64,000 nucleotides of DNA from UBA1672 sp964587815 (GTDB lineage: Bacteria; Pseudomonadota; Alphaproteobacteria; Micavibrionales; Micavibrionaceae). A program made the translations under genes and the position numbers. Below are positions 7,204 through 16,705 of the stretch, one piece after another. The notes below the pieces were generated by a model. It did no database searches and had not been told where the DNA came from. It saw nothing but the letters and a program-made list of their open reading frames with translations. The stretch spans positions 1 through 64,000 of the forward strand of contig CAZPMH010000003.1 of the NCBI GenBank assembly GCA_964587815.1, in the 5' to 3' direction. The stretch's first letter is position 1, and each line of letters opens with the position of its first letter.

Positions 7204-8766
7204 TTGGGTGACGTTGTGCTCAGCTCTACCGTGAAGAAAACGATTTTAAGCCTAAATCGTTCTGAGAACTCTATTGCCGAAATTACGAAGAGATTAGCAA
7301 CAGGGCTCGATGTAAACTCAGCACTTGATCAGCCTGATAATTTCTTTACATCCCGCGTTCTAAATGGAACAGCAAAAGACCTGTCCGCTCTTTTAGACGG
7401 CATAGGACAGAATATTCGCACAGTAGAAACCGCGCTGACAGGGCTTGAAGCCTCAGAAAAACTTGTACAACAAGCACAAGCCATTGCCCAAACATCAAAA
7501 GAGGCAATACTAGCAGGAGAGATCGATCCCGCTATCGTAGAAACAGAAGTGGATGTATCCCCTACCCCATTACGCGGCCAAATTCTGGCGCAAGAGCCGA
7601 TTGCTTATTTCCCGCTTAGCGATGGAACGCTATCAAACATAGGAACCTCAGCAGCCATAACCGCCTCAAACGATGGTGCGACCACGGGCGCTACCGCGCT
7701 TTATAACAACGGAGGCACAGGCAGCGTTCAGTTTAATGGTGGAACCAACCGCATAACCGTAAGTAATTCTCCGCTCATTAACGAAAACGCACAGCCACGC
7801 AGAACAGTCGAACTCGTCTTCAACGCCGATGACGTCACCGCAAGGCAAGTACTCTACGAAGAAGGCGCAACCGTAAACGGCTTAACAATATATATCGATA
7901 ATGGCCTGTTATATGTAACTGCCGAAGATGACCAAGGCGGCAATAGATATAGCAATATAAACATAAATGCCCCTATTCAAACGGGCACCACATATCACGT
8001 CGGCTTTGTGCTGGATGCACCTGGCAACACGTTCACGGGATATCTAAATGGCGAAGAGATAGACAGTGTTACACTTACAGGCGATGCAACCTTCCCGTCA
8101 CATTCAGGAGGAATTGGCATAGGCGGTGTTAACGGCGGCGTTCAATTCCATGATGGCGAAAGCGGCACTGCAAACGGTTTCAACTTTACAGGCAGAATTT
8201 CCGATGTCGCAATTCACAACGAAGCACTCGATGCCTCTGTTTTTGAACGCCATGCAAATGCATTAAACGCAACAACATCAATAAAATATACAAACCGCGA
8301 TTACGACAACGTCGTTGACCAAATTAATCAAATCGCAAATGATGCAAATTATCGTGGTATCAACCTCCTAAAGGGGGAAACGCTGCGCGCCATTTTCAAC
8401 CCTGAACAAACAAGCTACCTCGACATCGAAGGACAAAACTTTACAGAAGACGGCTTTGGGTTGCGCCGATCTGACTTTAACGATCTTGAAGACGTAGAAT
8501 TAATTCTAGACGCGCTTGAAAAAGCCCAACAAGAAATACGAGCCTATACATCCAGCTTGGTCAACCAAATCACCGTTCTGCAAACAAGGCTCAGCTTTAC
8601 TGAGCAGAACGTTCAAACAAACCAAGCGGGCGCTGACGACCTTACTTTGAGCGATCAAAACCAAACCGCCGCTGAACTCTTAGCATCACAAACCAGGCAG
8701 TCCCTCGGCTTTACAGCCTTAGCGCTTGTCTCACAATCGCAATCAGAAATTTTGAGATTATTTTGA
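7204..8766 (+). CDS. Flagellin with an inserted laminin-G/concanavalin-like domain
   Basis: A 520-residue protein. Residues 1-105 are a flagellin N-terminal D0/D1 region (MGDVVLSSTVKKTILSLNRS..., RLATGLDVNSALDQPDNFF). About 360-520 form the C-terminal helical half, ending with QTRQSLGFTALALVSQSQSE, as in flagellins of Rhodospirillales-like bacteria. Between them, about 131-353, lies a beta-rich segment with PIAYFPLSDG, SVQFNGGTNRITV, VELVFNADD, TTYHVGFVLD, FTGYLNGEEID and FTGRISDVAIHNEAL. This is the pattern of LamG-like jelly rolls. The start is TTG 7204 with AGGGAG at 7188-7193. No flagellar genes adjoin it. It is the likely filament subunit or a minor variant, with a possible glycan-binding surface domain. 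Confidence 0.87.
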   Translation: MGDVVLSSTVKKTILSLNRSENSIAEITKRLATGLDVNSALDQPDNFFTSRVLNGTAKDLSALLDGIGQNIRTVETALTGLEASEKLVQQAQAIAQTSKEAILAGEIDPAIVETEVDVSPTPLRGQILAQEPIAYFPLSDGTLSNIGTSAAITASNDGATTGATALYNNGGTGSVQFNGGTNRITVSNSPLINENAQPRRTVELVFNADDVTARQVLYEEGATVNGLTIYIDNGLLYVTAEDDQGGNRYSNININAPIQTGTTYHVGFVLDAPGNTFTGYLNGEEIDSVTLTGDATFPSHSGGIGIGGVNGGVQFHDGESGTANGFNFTGRISDVAIHNEALDASVFERHANALNATTSIKYTNRDYDNVVDQINQIANDANYRGINLLKGETLRAIFNPEQTSYLDIEGQNFTEDGFGLRRSDFNDLEDVELILDALEKAQQEIRAYTSSLVNQITVLQTRLSFTEQNVQTNQAGADDLTLSDQNQTAAELLASQTRQSLGFTALALVSQSQSEILRLF

Positions 8767-8777
8767 ATGAGATATGA

Positions 8778-8854
8778 TGGGGCGACCGACGGGACTCGAA
8801 CCCGCGACGACTCGGATCACAACCGAGTGCTCTACCAACTGAGCTACGGTCGCC
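8778..8854 (-). tRNA. tRNA-His (anticodon GTG)
   Basis: On the minus strand the acceptor GGCGACCG (with the extra G-1 typical of tRNA-His) pairs with CGGTCGCC, followed by an encoded CCA at 8778-8780. The anticodon stem ACTCG/CGAGT encloses loop GTTGTGATC, anticodon GTG. The T-arm is GGGTTCGAGTCC. Confidence 0.96.
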
Positions 8855-8871
8855 ACAATTGGTAGTGAATA

Positions 8872-8899
8872 TCTATAATATATCCGATAACGCGGTCAA
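8872..8899 (-). promoter_or_regulatory. Promoter for tRNA-His
   Basis: On the minus strand TTGACC (8894-8899) and TATAGA (8872-8877) are separated by 16 bases, about 17 bases upstream of the mature tRNA 5' end. A near-consensus sigma-70 arrangement. Confidence 0.55.
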
Positions 8900-8993
8900 G
8901 GGATAATTAGCACCATGACACATCTCTTCATTGTCGTCCGTCAATCATCATGCTAATGATAAAATATTAAGAGCTAAAAAAAAGGACCTTCAC

Positions 8994-10424
8994 GTGAGCA
9001 GCTATAAACTATCTTTCAAATCTCCTGCCGAAATTTTGAAATATATTGAAGAACAAGAGGTCCAATACATCGATTTTAACTTCACAGACATCCGTGGAAA
9101 ATGGCAGCACACAACCCAACATGTCAGCACGTTTGACAAAGACCTTATCAACGAAGGCGTTGCATTTGACGCCTCTTCTATCGCGGGATGGAAAGCAATA
9201 AATGAATCGGACATGCTGTTAAAGCCCGATATTTCACGTGTAACCTACGACCCCTTTGCCGCGCAAAAAACGATTAAAATTTTCTGTGACGTCTATGACC
9301 CAAAAACCAACATGGCCTATGACTGTGACCCAAGGTCGGTCGCCAGAGCCGCGCAAGCACATCTAAAAAAGTCAGGTTTCGGTGATACTGCCTATTTTGG
9401 CCCTGAACCTGAATTTTTTGTGTTTGACCACGTTACGGTGAACAATGAGAGCAACCACGTCTCTTATAGAGTGGACAGCGCAGAGGGCCCATATAATTCA
9501 GGCCGCGACTACCCAACCGGAAACATGGGCCACCGACCGGGCGTAAAAGGCGGATACTTCCCTGAAAGCCCTGTTGATAGCCTTTCAGATATACGCGCAG
9601 AAATGCTAAGCGTCATTGAAAGCATGGGGGTCTCTGTTGAAAAACACCATCACGAAGTTGCGCCTTCGCAATGCGAACTGGGTATCAAATTTGAAACATT
9701 GGTTGAATCGGCTGACAACGTGCAATTATACAAACATGGCGTTCAAAACGTTGCGCACAGTTACGGCAAAACGGCAACATTTATGCCAAAGCCGATAAAC
9801 GGCGATAACGGCTCAGGCATGCATGTTCACCAGTCTATCTGGAAATCAGGTAAGCCTGTTTTTGCAGGGAACGGTTATGCAGACCTTTCTGAAGAGGCAC
9901 TTTTCTACATTGGCGGTATCTTAAGCCACGCAAAAGCATTGAACGCCTTCACAAACCCGACCACCAACAGCTACAAGCGTCTTGTCCCGGGCTACGAGGC
10001 TCCTGTCCTTCTTGCCTACTCTGCCAGAAACAGATCCGCCGCTTGCCGTATACCCTTTACGTCAAGCCCAAGTGCGAGACGCATTGAAATACGTTTCCCC
10101 GACCCAATGGCCAATCCATACCTTGCATTCTCAGCAATGCTTATGGCGGGTCTTGATGGTTTGGAAAACCGTATTCACCCAGGCGATGCCATGGATCAAA
10201 ACCTATATGATTTACCGAAAGATCAACAGGCCAACATTCCTAATGTGTGCGGTTCATTGAGAGAGGCTCTTGAAGCTCTGGAAAATGATCACAACTTCCT
10301 ACTCAAAGGGGATGTTTTCAGCAAAGATCTCATCTCATCATTTATCGCCTTGAAAACAGAAGAGCTGGAACGCTACGAAACCACAGTGCATCCTGTGGAA
10401 GTGAATATGTATTACTCAGGCTAA
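8994..10424 (+). CDS. glnA: Glutamine synthetase, type I
   Basis: A GlnA-type enzyme (glutamate + NH3 + ATP to glutamine). Visible signatures: DFNFTDIRGKWQH, FDASSIAGW, YFGPEPEFFVFD, HHHEVAPSQCELG, NGSGMHVHQS, and ENRIHPGDAMDQNLYDLP with the probable adenylylation Tyr405. The frame runs up to TTG 8931, but GTG 8994 is preferred: it has AAAAGGA eight bases upstream and gives a 476-residue protein of normal length. No glnB lies next to it, unlike in many alphaproteobacteria. It converges with the next gene. Confidence 0.96.
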   Translation: MSSYKLSFKSPAEILKYIEEQEVQYIDFNFTDIRGKWQHTTQHVSTFDKDLINEGVAFDASSIAGWKAINESDMLLKPDISRVTYDPFAAQKTIKIFCDVYDPKTNMAYDCDPRSVARAAQAHLKKSGFGDTAYFGPEPEFFVFDHVTVNNESNHVSYRVDSAEGPYNSGRDYPTGNMGHRPGVKGGYFPESPVDSLSDIRAEMLSVIESMGVSVEKHHHEVAPSQCELGIKFETLVESADNVQLYKHGVQNVAHSYGKTATFMPKPINGDNGSGMHVHQSIWKSGKPVFAGNGYADLSEEALFYIGGILSHAKALNAFTNPTTNSYKRLVPGYEAPVLLAYSARNRSAACRIPFTSSPSARRIEIRFPDPMANPYLAFSAMLMAGLDGLENRIHPGDAMDQNLYDLPKDQQANIPNVCGSLREALEALENDHNFLLKGDVFSKDLISSFIALKTEELERYETTVHPVEVNMYYSG

Positions 10425-10439
10425 AAGCTGTTCTAAGAC

Positions 10440-11630
10440 TTAGTCACGCTCCAAAAACGCACCGACAAGTGGGCGAAAATTCTTGACGATAAGCTTATAA
10501 CTCTGCGTATTCTCTGCCCACGCGCTGAAATCTCCGTTTCGCGACGGTGTTAAAAGCGTTAGAAAATAAAAGTAATTTCCGCCAACCATCACAGTATACC
10601 AGAACTCGTATTCATTCTGTGTCTTCGACGCATCCACACCATGGTAAACTTCAGTCAAACTAAAAACCATAGATTCGTCGTAGGAGAAATCATGACTTTC
10701 GTCGATTTTGTCCCCAATAAGAATTCCCTTACCTTCGATTAACTTTTTATCTTGCACAATTTCTTCGAGTAAAGTCGATCCTGCAGTGTTATAGACAAGA
10801 GACACAAACATTTTCCCCTCTGTCAAAGCATTTATATCATGTCGCGATTTCGCATCCTTAAGATTTAAGAGCGTCGCATTCATGCGATCAATATTACGCA
10901 TTTGTTGCGCGACAACTTTCCAATCTTCAGGGTATTTGATCTCAGCGATATCAATGAACTGGTATTCAAGATACTCAGGCTCTTCAATATCCTTCGGATA
11001 CGTCAATTTAAATGAATCCAGTACTTGAGCTTGCATCTGTGACTGATTTTTAATGTCTCCAACCGGAACATAATAATTGACAAGAATAACCTTGTTTCCG
11101 TTCAGCGCGACCAGAGTACGAAGATAATACGAAAAATCAGCCTCCATCACGACCAAAAGCGCTTCGACCTTTTTATCACTATGTACGACCATACCTTCTG
11201 TTGTCAGACCTGCCTCAAGAATATATTTAATGTACCACTGAACAGCCGTTAAATTACGATCCAAATCGAGCGCTTGGATCTCTAAGCGACTTCTACCAAC
11301 AATAGAAGGTTTACCATAAAAGATATTCAGTTGAGAGAACAAACGAGAACTAAGTTCAAAATTACCGGAGCTTTTATCTTCGCCCTCCGACCACTCTTTG
11401 TCCACTCTCATAGTATAAGCCAAGACTTCTTGCCCATAAGGCCGCTTCCTTACAAGACGCGTTTTCTCCTCGAAATCTTTTTGCTCCATGAAAGGAACAT
11501 CAGGAATAGGCTTAACCATCCGCTCAAAAATGCCTGCATTTTTGCCAGTCTGAGCGTAGGCAACGCCGGGAACAAGCACGCACGGGTAAAATAAAGTTAT
11601 CAAAAAGATAAAATAAAGGCTTTTTCGCAT
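10440..11630 (-). CDS. Exported protein of unknown function
   Basis: About 396 residues with a clear signal peptide (MRKSLYFIFLITLFYPCVL..., cleavage near AYAQ). ATG 11630 is chosen over an upstream start because AGGAG lies five bases before it and the signal peptide follows directly. The mature protein is mixed alpha/beta, rich in Tyr and acidic residues, with no catalytic motif that I recognise. It is a single gene between convergent glnA and parE, which points away. Probably periplasmic or surface. Confidence 0.75.
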   Translation of the reverse strand: MRKSLYFIFLITLFYPCVLVPGVAYAQTGKNAGIFERMVKPIPDVPFMEQKDFEEKTRLVRKRPYGQEVLAYTMRVDKEWSEGEDKSSGNFELSSRLFSQLNIFYGKPSIVGRSRLEIQALDLDRNLTAVQWYIKYILEAGLTTEGMVVHSDKKVEALLVVMEADFSYYLRTLVALNGNKVILVNYYVPVGDIKNQSQMQAQVLDSFKLTYPKDIEEPEYLEYQFIDIAEIKYPEDWKVVAQQMRNIDRMNATLLNLKDAKSRHDINALTEGKMFVSLVYNTAGSTLLEEIVQDKKLIEGKGILIGDKIDESHDFSYDESMVFSLTEVYHGVDASKTQNEYEFWYTVMVGGNYFYFLTLLTPSRNGDFSAWAENTQSYKLIVKNFRPLVGAFLERD

Positions 11631-11853
11631 TAAAGCTCCTGAACAGCTGAGATATAACAACAATATATTAGACACCAAGATTATACACATTTTACAATGA
11701 ATCCGACAAGTTCTGATTTAAAAGGAAGAGCGTACCAATCCCACTGAACCCACATCCACTCAGAAATACGCTTGATCAGTTTATCGCGTATAGTTTATAC
11801 ATACCGCACCAATTCGTGTTTATTTTTCATACTTCTAAGGGTAAAATCATAAA

Positions 11854-13842
11854 ATGTCAGAATATTCCGCATCAGATATCGAAGTTTTAGAAGGTCTTGA
11901 GCCTGTAAGAATGCGCCCTGGCATGTACATTGGCGGAACGGATGAACGCGCCTATCATCATTTGGTCGGCGAGATCGTTGACAACTCAATGGACGAAGCA
12001 GTCGCAGGCCACGCAGACTGGATTGAGTTCTCACTCGATGTCGGAAACATCATAACAGTCAGAGACAACGGGCGCGGCATTCCGGTAGGAAAACATCCAA
12101 AATTTCCCGACAAATCAGCTTTGGAAGTAATTTTAACCACACTGCACTCAGGCGGTAAATTTTCCAACAAAGCATACCAAACATCCGGGGGGCTACACGG
12201 TGTCGGCATATCGGTTGTAAACGCATTATCAGACCAAATGTGGGTCGAAGTTGCACGAGACAAAAAGCTCTACAAACAAAGTTTCTCACGCGGAATAGCG
12301 ACAAGCAAACTCGAAGATTTAGGAACGGTCCACAACAGACGAGGAACAACAGTATCGTTCCATCCTGACCCCGAAATTTTTGGAGACAAGCTCGGTTTTA
12401 AACCTGCATGGCTTTTCCAAATGCTCCGTTCAAAAGCATACTTATATTCGGGCGTCGAAATTCGCTGGAGATGCGCCCCTGAACTTATAAAGCCGGAAAG
12501 TAAAGTAACGCCGGAAGCCGTGTTCAAATTTCCTAACGGCCTGCTTGATTACCTGACAACAACACTAAAAACCAGAGAACAGATAACAGAGACACCTTTC
12601 AGCGGAAATCTAAAGTTTCCCGAAAATGAAGGACGCATGGAATTTGCGATTAGTTGGCCTGCTGATGGCGAAGGCTTCATACATTCTTATTGTAACACAA
12701 TCCCTACACCACTCGGCGGCACACACGAGGCAGGCTTACGAACCGCACTATCAAAAGCACTTCGTAATTATGGGGATATGACCAATCAAAAAAAAGCATC
12801 ATTGATAACAACAGATGATGTAATGTCTGGCGCGACAGTTTTGCTTTCTGTTTTCATCAAAGATCCGCAGTTTCAAGGACAGACAAAAGAAAAATTGGTA
12901 AATGCAAACGTCACACGCCTCGTAGACACCGCCTTAAAAGACGCATTTGATTTATGGCTTTCAAAAGATCCTGGCACATCAAACAACTTATTAAACGCCG
13001 TTATTTTAAAGGCTGAAGAGCGTTTACGCCGCAAACAAGAACGCGTACAAGCAAGGAAGAGTGCGACCAAAAAATTGAGACTGCCCGGTAAACTTGCCGA
13101 CTGCAGCCGTACTGATGCCGGAGATACGGAACTGTTCATTGTTGAGGGAGACAGTGCGGGAGGATCAGCAAAACAAGGGCGCAACCGCGAAACACAAGCG
13201 ATTTTACCGTTGCGCGGGAAAATCTTAAACGTTGTGAGTGCCAGTGCAGAAAAAATTCGCGCAAACCAAGAGATCCAAGACCTTATTCAAGCCCTGGGAT
13301 GTGGCGCAGGGCGTGACTTTAACCTTAACAATTTGCGCTATGAACGCGTCATAATCATGACAGATGCAGATGTTGACGGTGCGCACATTGCTGCCCTCCT
13401 CGTCACATTCTTCTACACCCAAATGCGCCCTCTAATCGAAGAAGGACATCTTTACATCGCTCAGCCTCCATTGTACCGATTGGTCAGCGGAACTCTCAGT
13501 TCCTACGCGCGCGACGACGAACATAAAGACGAGCTCATGGCCACAACCTTTAAGAACAGAAAAGTCGACGTCAGCCGCTTTAAGGGTCTTGGTGAAATGC
13601 CCGCAGCTCAGCTAAAAGAAACGACCATGAATCCTGAATCGCGTATACTTCTGCGTGTAACCCTGCCTGATGTGATCAGCGCATTGGGAATGGACTCTGA
13701 AACACTTGGCGACGATGAAGATGCCCTGCAGCCCCAAGAAGACGTAAACGATCTCGTTCAGCGACTAATGGGGAAGGACGCTGATGCAAGATATCGATTC
13801 ATCCAAGATAATGCCGAATTTGTAGAAGAAATCGACGTTTAA
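11854..13842 (+). CDS. parE: DNA topoisomerase IV subunit B
   Basis: A 662-residue type IIA topoisomerase ATPase subunit. The GHKL motifs are EIVDNSMDEAVAGHA, DNGRGIP and GGLHGVGISVVNA. The transducer carries the QTKEKL switch lysine. The TOPRIM domain has EGDSAGGSAKQGRNR near residue 430 and IIMTDADVDGAHIA near 500. Length and the SGGLHGVG context fit ParE better than GyrB, which has an insert and is longer. It decatenates replicated chromosomes with ParC, which is not in the window. Confidence 0.93.
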   Translation: MSEYSASDIEVLEGLEPVRMRPGMYIGGTDERAYHHLVGEIVDNSMDEAVAGHADWIEFSLDVGNIITVRDNGRGIPVGKHPKFPDKSALEVILTTLHSGGKFSNKAYQTSGGLHGVGISVVNALSDQMWVEVARDKKLYKQSFSRGIATSKLEDLGTVHNRRGTTVSFHPDPEIFGDKLGFKPAWLFQMLRSKAYLYSGVEIRWRCAPELIKPESKVTPEAVFKFPNGLLDYLTTTLKTREQITETPFSGNLKFPENEGRMEFAISWPADGEGFIHSYCNTIPTPLGGTHEAGLRTALSKALRNYGDMTNQKKASLITTDDVMSGATVLLSVFIKDPQFQGQTKEKLVNANVTRLVDTALKDAFDLWLSKDPGTSNNLLNAVILKAEERLRRKQERVQARKSATKKLRLPGKLADCSRTDAGDTELFIVEGDSAGGSAKQGRNRETQAILPLRGKILNVVSASAEKIRANQEIQDLIQALGCGAGRDFNLNNLRYERVIIMTDADVDGAHIAALLVTFFYTQMRPLIEEGHLYIAQPPLYRLVSGTLSSYARDDEHKDELMATTFKNRKVDVSRFKGLGEMPAAQLKETTMNPESRILLRVTLPDVISALGMDSETLGDDEDALQPQEDVNDLVQRLMGKDADARYRFIQDNAEFVEEIDV

Positions 13843-13894
13843 AGACTGCGTTTTTTAGATAACCAACAACGGGCAGAACGCCCAAAAAGCATTC

Positions 13895-15940
13895 ATGAAC
13901 AAAAAAACAATTTTTATAACTCTGACCCTATGCGTAATTATTGGCTGTGCGTTATTTTATGCCTATGCATTCTATATACCTAAGTCAATTGAAAAGCATG
14001 TGCGTTCAGGCCTGAATGATATGGGTTTTAGAGACGTTAAGTTACGTCAAATTGATCACGAGCTTGGCAAAGTTATATTCTCAGATATTACATTCAAAAA
14101 AGAACAATTTGCCGAGCTGGATCAACTCACGGCAGAATTCTCATTACTTCACTTTCTTATCGATGCAAAAAACTCCGTCGTCATTACATTAGATGGCTTG
14201 AAACTTACGGGCGCTCTTTCAGAAGATAATAAGCTTTCGATTTGGGGGTTCGATGAAGATAAAGAAAACCCTCTTCTTCAAAGCATACATGCGCGCCAAA
14301 TATATAAAATGCACATCAAAAATGCAGTCATTGATGTATTATCCGAAAGCTTGGGCGGCCTCACCGTAAAGTATGATTTAGATCTGCTCTTCACAAACAA
14401 CAAAACAATAGAGCTCACCGCTTTTGTAAAAACGCGGCAGAGAAAATTAGACCTAAGCGCGGGTGTTACTGGAAAAATCAGCGCAGATGGAGAAATGAAT
14501 TTATCAATTAAAGCCGATCAAATATCTCTAATATCAAACAATTTTCACTTAAAACGCGGACACGCTGATTTAGCCTACACGTATAAACAAGCAGGCTTAG
14601 ACCCAATAGGCATTATAGAAGGTGATTTAACATTCGCCTCAGCGCAGTTGCACAACCTCCCCTTGCGAAACGTAAAAAACAAAATATTGATAAAAGGAGC
14701 AGAGCTATCAATGCGTTCTGATGGCTCGACCTTTGGCCCGAAGGATATAATCTGGTCGGCAGCAATTGAAAGAAATGCGTTAAAGACCAGTGCGAACATT
14801 AGCCTAACCCCCATGAAACTTTCAGAGTACATGGCATATTTTGAGGATATTGGCATATTAGAAATCAAAGAAGATATCCCGCCAATCGTGGAAAACATAG
14901 AAACAAAGTCGTTCATCATCGATTTAGTAAAGACCACAGAACAACCTTTGCAAGGCTCAATCATAGCAACAACTGATAAACATAATTTAACATTCATGGC
15001 ACCATTCATCGTCGCATCAAACGGCAGAATATCAGGGAATTTTGAAATTGCCCCTACGACTGTAAAAATAAATGCCCATCACGAAACAAATAACGCAACA
15101 GAAGAAAAAACGGCGTCAGAACATAAGAGCACCATCGCCGATAAAATGGCATCATTTGACCTGTCTTCAAAAGGAAAATTCAGTTTAGCCCCCCAAAATG
15201 ACCGGAAAAAAAAGAAACTCTCGTGGGAACATCACGTTATGATCCGCGACGGAAAAATTGATTACGGCGCGCTGGAAATCGAACAGATAACCGGAACATT
15301 CACGAAACCTCAGGCAACATCTGAAGAGAAGAAGGATTACCTTTCATTCCAACTTCCCTTTAAAGAAGACATAAAATACAACGGCTTGCTGTCTTTAGAC
15401 CTTCTTAAAACAGGCTTATCAATTTTTGAAAGAATGACACTCAACATATATGGCGGAAGAATTTATACACAAGAGAGCATATTCGTTGATGGAGCGCCGT
15501 CCAAATCAAACATTTTACAAGTCATCGACATAAATCTGGCACCTTACATAAAGGACGCAGGGTTCAACGACACACAAATTTCAGGCCTGATGGGCGGCAT
15601 TGTTCCGTTCACGATTGAACACGAAAATAACGCATACCAAATAAACGTCGATGGCGGGCTTTTACAAAGCCAAGGTACAGGAGTTTTAAAGCTCCCGGAG
15701 CACAGAATCCGTGCCCTATTTCCGGACAATGACGAAGAAAGCGAAAAAATCAGGCAAACCTTAAAAAATTATCATTATGAATTTTTTGAAATCCGCCTGG
15801 ATGGTGATCTCATGGGAAGGACAATGATGACGTTAACCTCACGTGGTATAAATCCTGATCTTAGAAGCAAGAAACCGGTCGACATCAACATTCAAGTTGA
15901 AACACGCCCCACGCAGCTCATAGAAAAACTCATTAAATAG
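13895..15940 (+). CDS. YdbH-like (AsmA/TamB-related) envelope protein
   Basis: A 681-residue protein anchored by one N-terminal hydrophobic segment (about 5-25), followed by a long beta-rich region. The C-terminal third (IDINLAPYIKDAGFNDTQISGLMGGIVPF..., DGGLLQSQGTGVLKL, NYHYEFFEIRLDGDLMGRTMMTL) resembles the YdbH/DctA-YdbH domain. YdbH belongs to the AsmA-like family of bridge-like proteins implicated in phospholipid transport between membranes. It lies 52 bases after parE. The small partners YnbE and YdbL are not seen next to it. Confidence 0.7.
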   Translation: MNKKTIFITLTLCVIIGCALFYAYAFYIPKSIEKHVRSGLNDMGFRDVKLRQIDHELGKVIFSDITFKKEQFAELDQLTAEFSLLHFLIDAKNSVVITLDGLKLTGALSEDNKLSIWGFDEDKENPLLQSIHARQIYKMHIKNAVIDVLSESLGGLTVKYDLDLLFTNNKTIELTAFVKTRQRKLDLSAGVTGKISADGEMNLSIKADQISLISNNFHLKRGHADLAYTYKQAGLDPIGIIEGDLTFASAQLHNLPLRNVKNKILIKGAELSMRSDGSTFGPKDIIWSAAIERNALKTSANISLTPMKLSEYMAYFEDIGILEIKEDIPPIVENIETKSFIIDLVKTTEQPLQGSIIATTDKHNLTFMAPFIVASNGRISGNFEIAPTTVKINAHHETNNATEEKTASEHKSTIADKMASFDLSSKGKFSLAPQNDRKKKKLSWEHHVMIRDGKIDYGALEIEQITGTFTKPQATSEEKKDYLSFQLPFKEDIKYNGLLSLDLLKTGLSIFERMTLNIYGGRIYTQESIFVDGAPSKSNILQVIDINLAPYIKDAGFNDTQISGLMGGIVPFTIEHENNAYQINVDGGLLQSQGTGVLKLPEHRIRALFPDNDEESEKIRQTLKNYHYEFFEIRLDGDLMGRTMMTLTSRGINPDLRSKKPVDINIQVETRPTQLIEKLIK

Positions 15941-15948
15941 ATAAGCCC

Positions 15949-16674
15949 TTAGGGGTAATCGCAGTGATCAAATGTCACGTTCGCAAATGATTTCGCACCG
16001 TTTGAAACTGTGATCCGGTATTCTTTATCATCAACCACGACTGAGTGATAAATCGGTAAAACGCCTGATTTCACAACAGCATCTCCATCGCGAGGCTTAA
16101 AACTTATTTCAACAGGCTGCGCCGGGTCGTACCATGCCTCTCTTTGGCCTTGCTGATTTTGTGCAGACACACCCTCACCAAACACACGAACATCACCACC
16201 GGAAATAGAAGACTGACTGACAGGCCCTTTGTAAACGGGTGTTTTCACCACAAATCGCTTACTCTCCGGTGTAGAACAATTCTGTGGCGGACGCGCAGAC
16301 AAAATCACCGATGTTAAGCGTTCTTTTGCAACGCCTTTGTCGAGCTGCTGTTTTAAAAGCTCAATCAAATTTTTTAACGCACCATGGTCAAGAAGCTCAT
16401 CGTAACTCACGCGTAACTGTTCCAAACGGACATTTGCGGTCTGCGCCTCGGCCCGTAATTCAGTCGCTTCACTCTGCAACTTATCAACCTGTTCACGTAA
16501 TGCGGCCTTCTCTTCTTGCAAGATGTATGTCGCCTGCTCTTCATAAACTGTATTAACCCAAAAGCCCGCAGCAAAAACAGCGCCCAAAATAAAAAGCCCC
16601 ATCATAAAATTCGAGAACCGCTTGGCAGCACGCTGCCTGTAACGATCATTAGGATTGTACGATGATAAACTCAT
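15949..16674 (-). CDS. Membrane-anchored coiled-coil protein, unknown function
   Basis: 241 residues: a basic cytoplasmic N-terminus, one transmembrane helix (about 23-45), a heptad-rich coiled coil (about 47-100, EEKAALREQVDKLQSE and following), then a beta-rich C-terminal domain with two cysteines (SARPPQNCS; FDHCDYP). Topology suggests the C-terminal domain is periplasmic. It lies 31 bases downstream of the SLC13-type transporter on the same strand, so the two may be co-transcribed. Family not recognised. Confidence 0.72.
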   Translation of the reverse strand: MSLSSYNPNDRYRQRAAKRFSNFMMGLFILGAVFAAGFWVNTVYEEQATYILQEEKAALREQVDKLQSEATELRAEAQTANVRLEQLRVSYDELLDHGALKNLIELLKQQLDKGVAKERLTSVILSARPPQNCSTPESKRFVVKTPVYKGPVSQSSISGGDVRVFGEGVSAQNQQGQREAWYDPAQPVEISFKPRDGDAVVKSGVLPIYHSVVVDDKEYRITVSNGAKSFANVTFDHCDYP

Positions 16675-16705
16675 ATTTTAGAACCTTGTGAAAACGAATG
16701 ATTAT

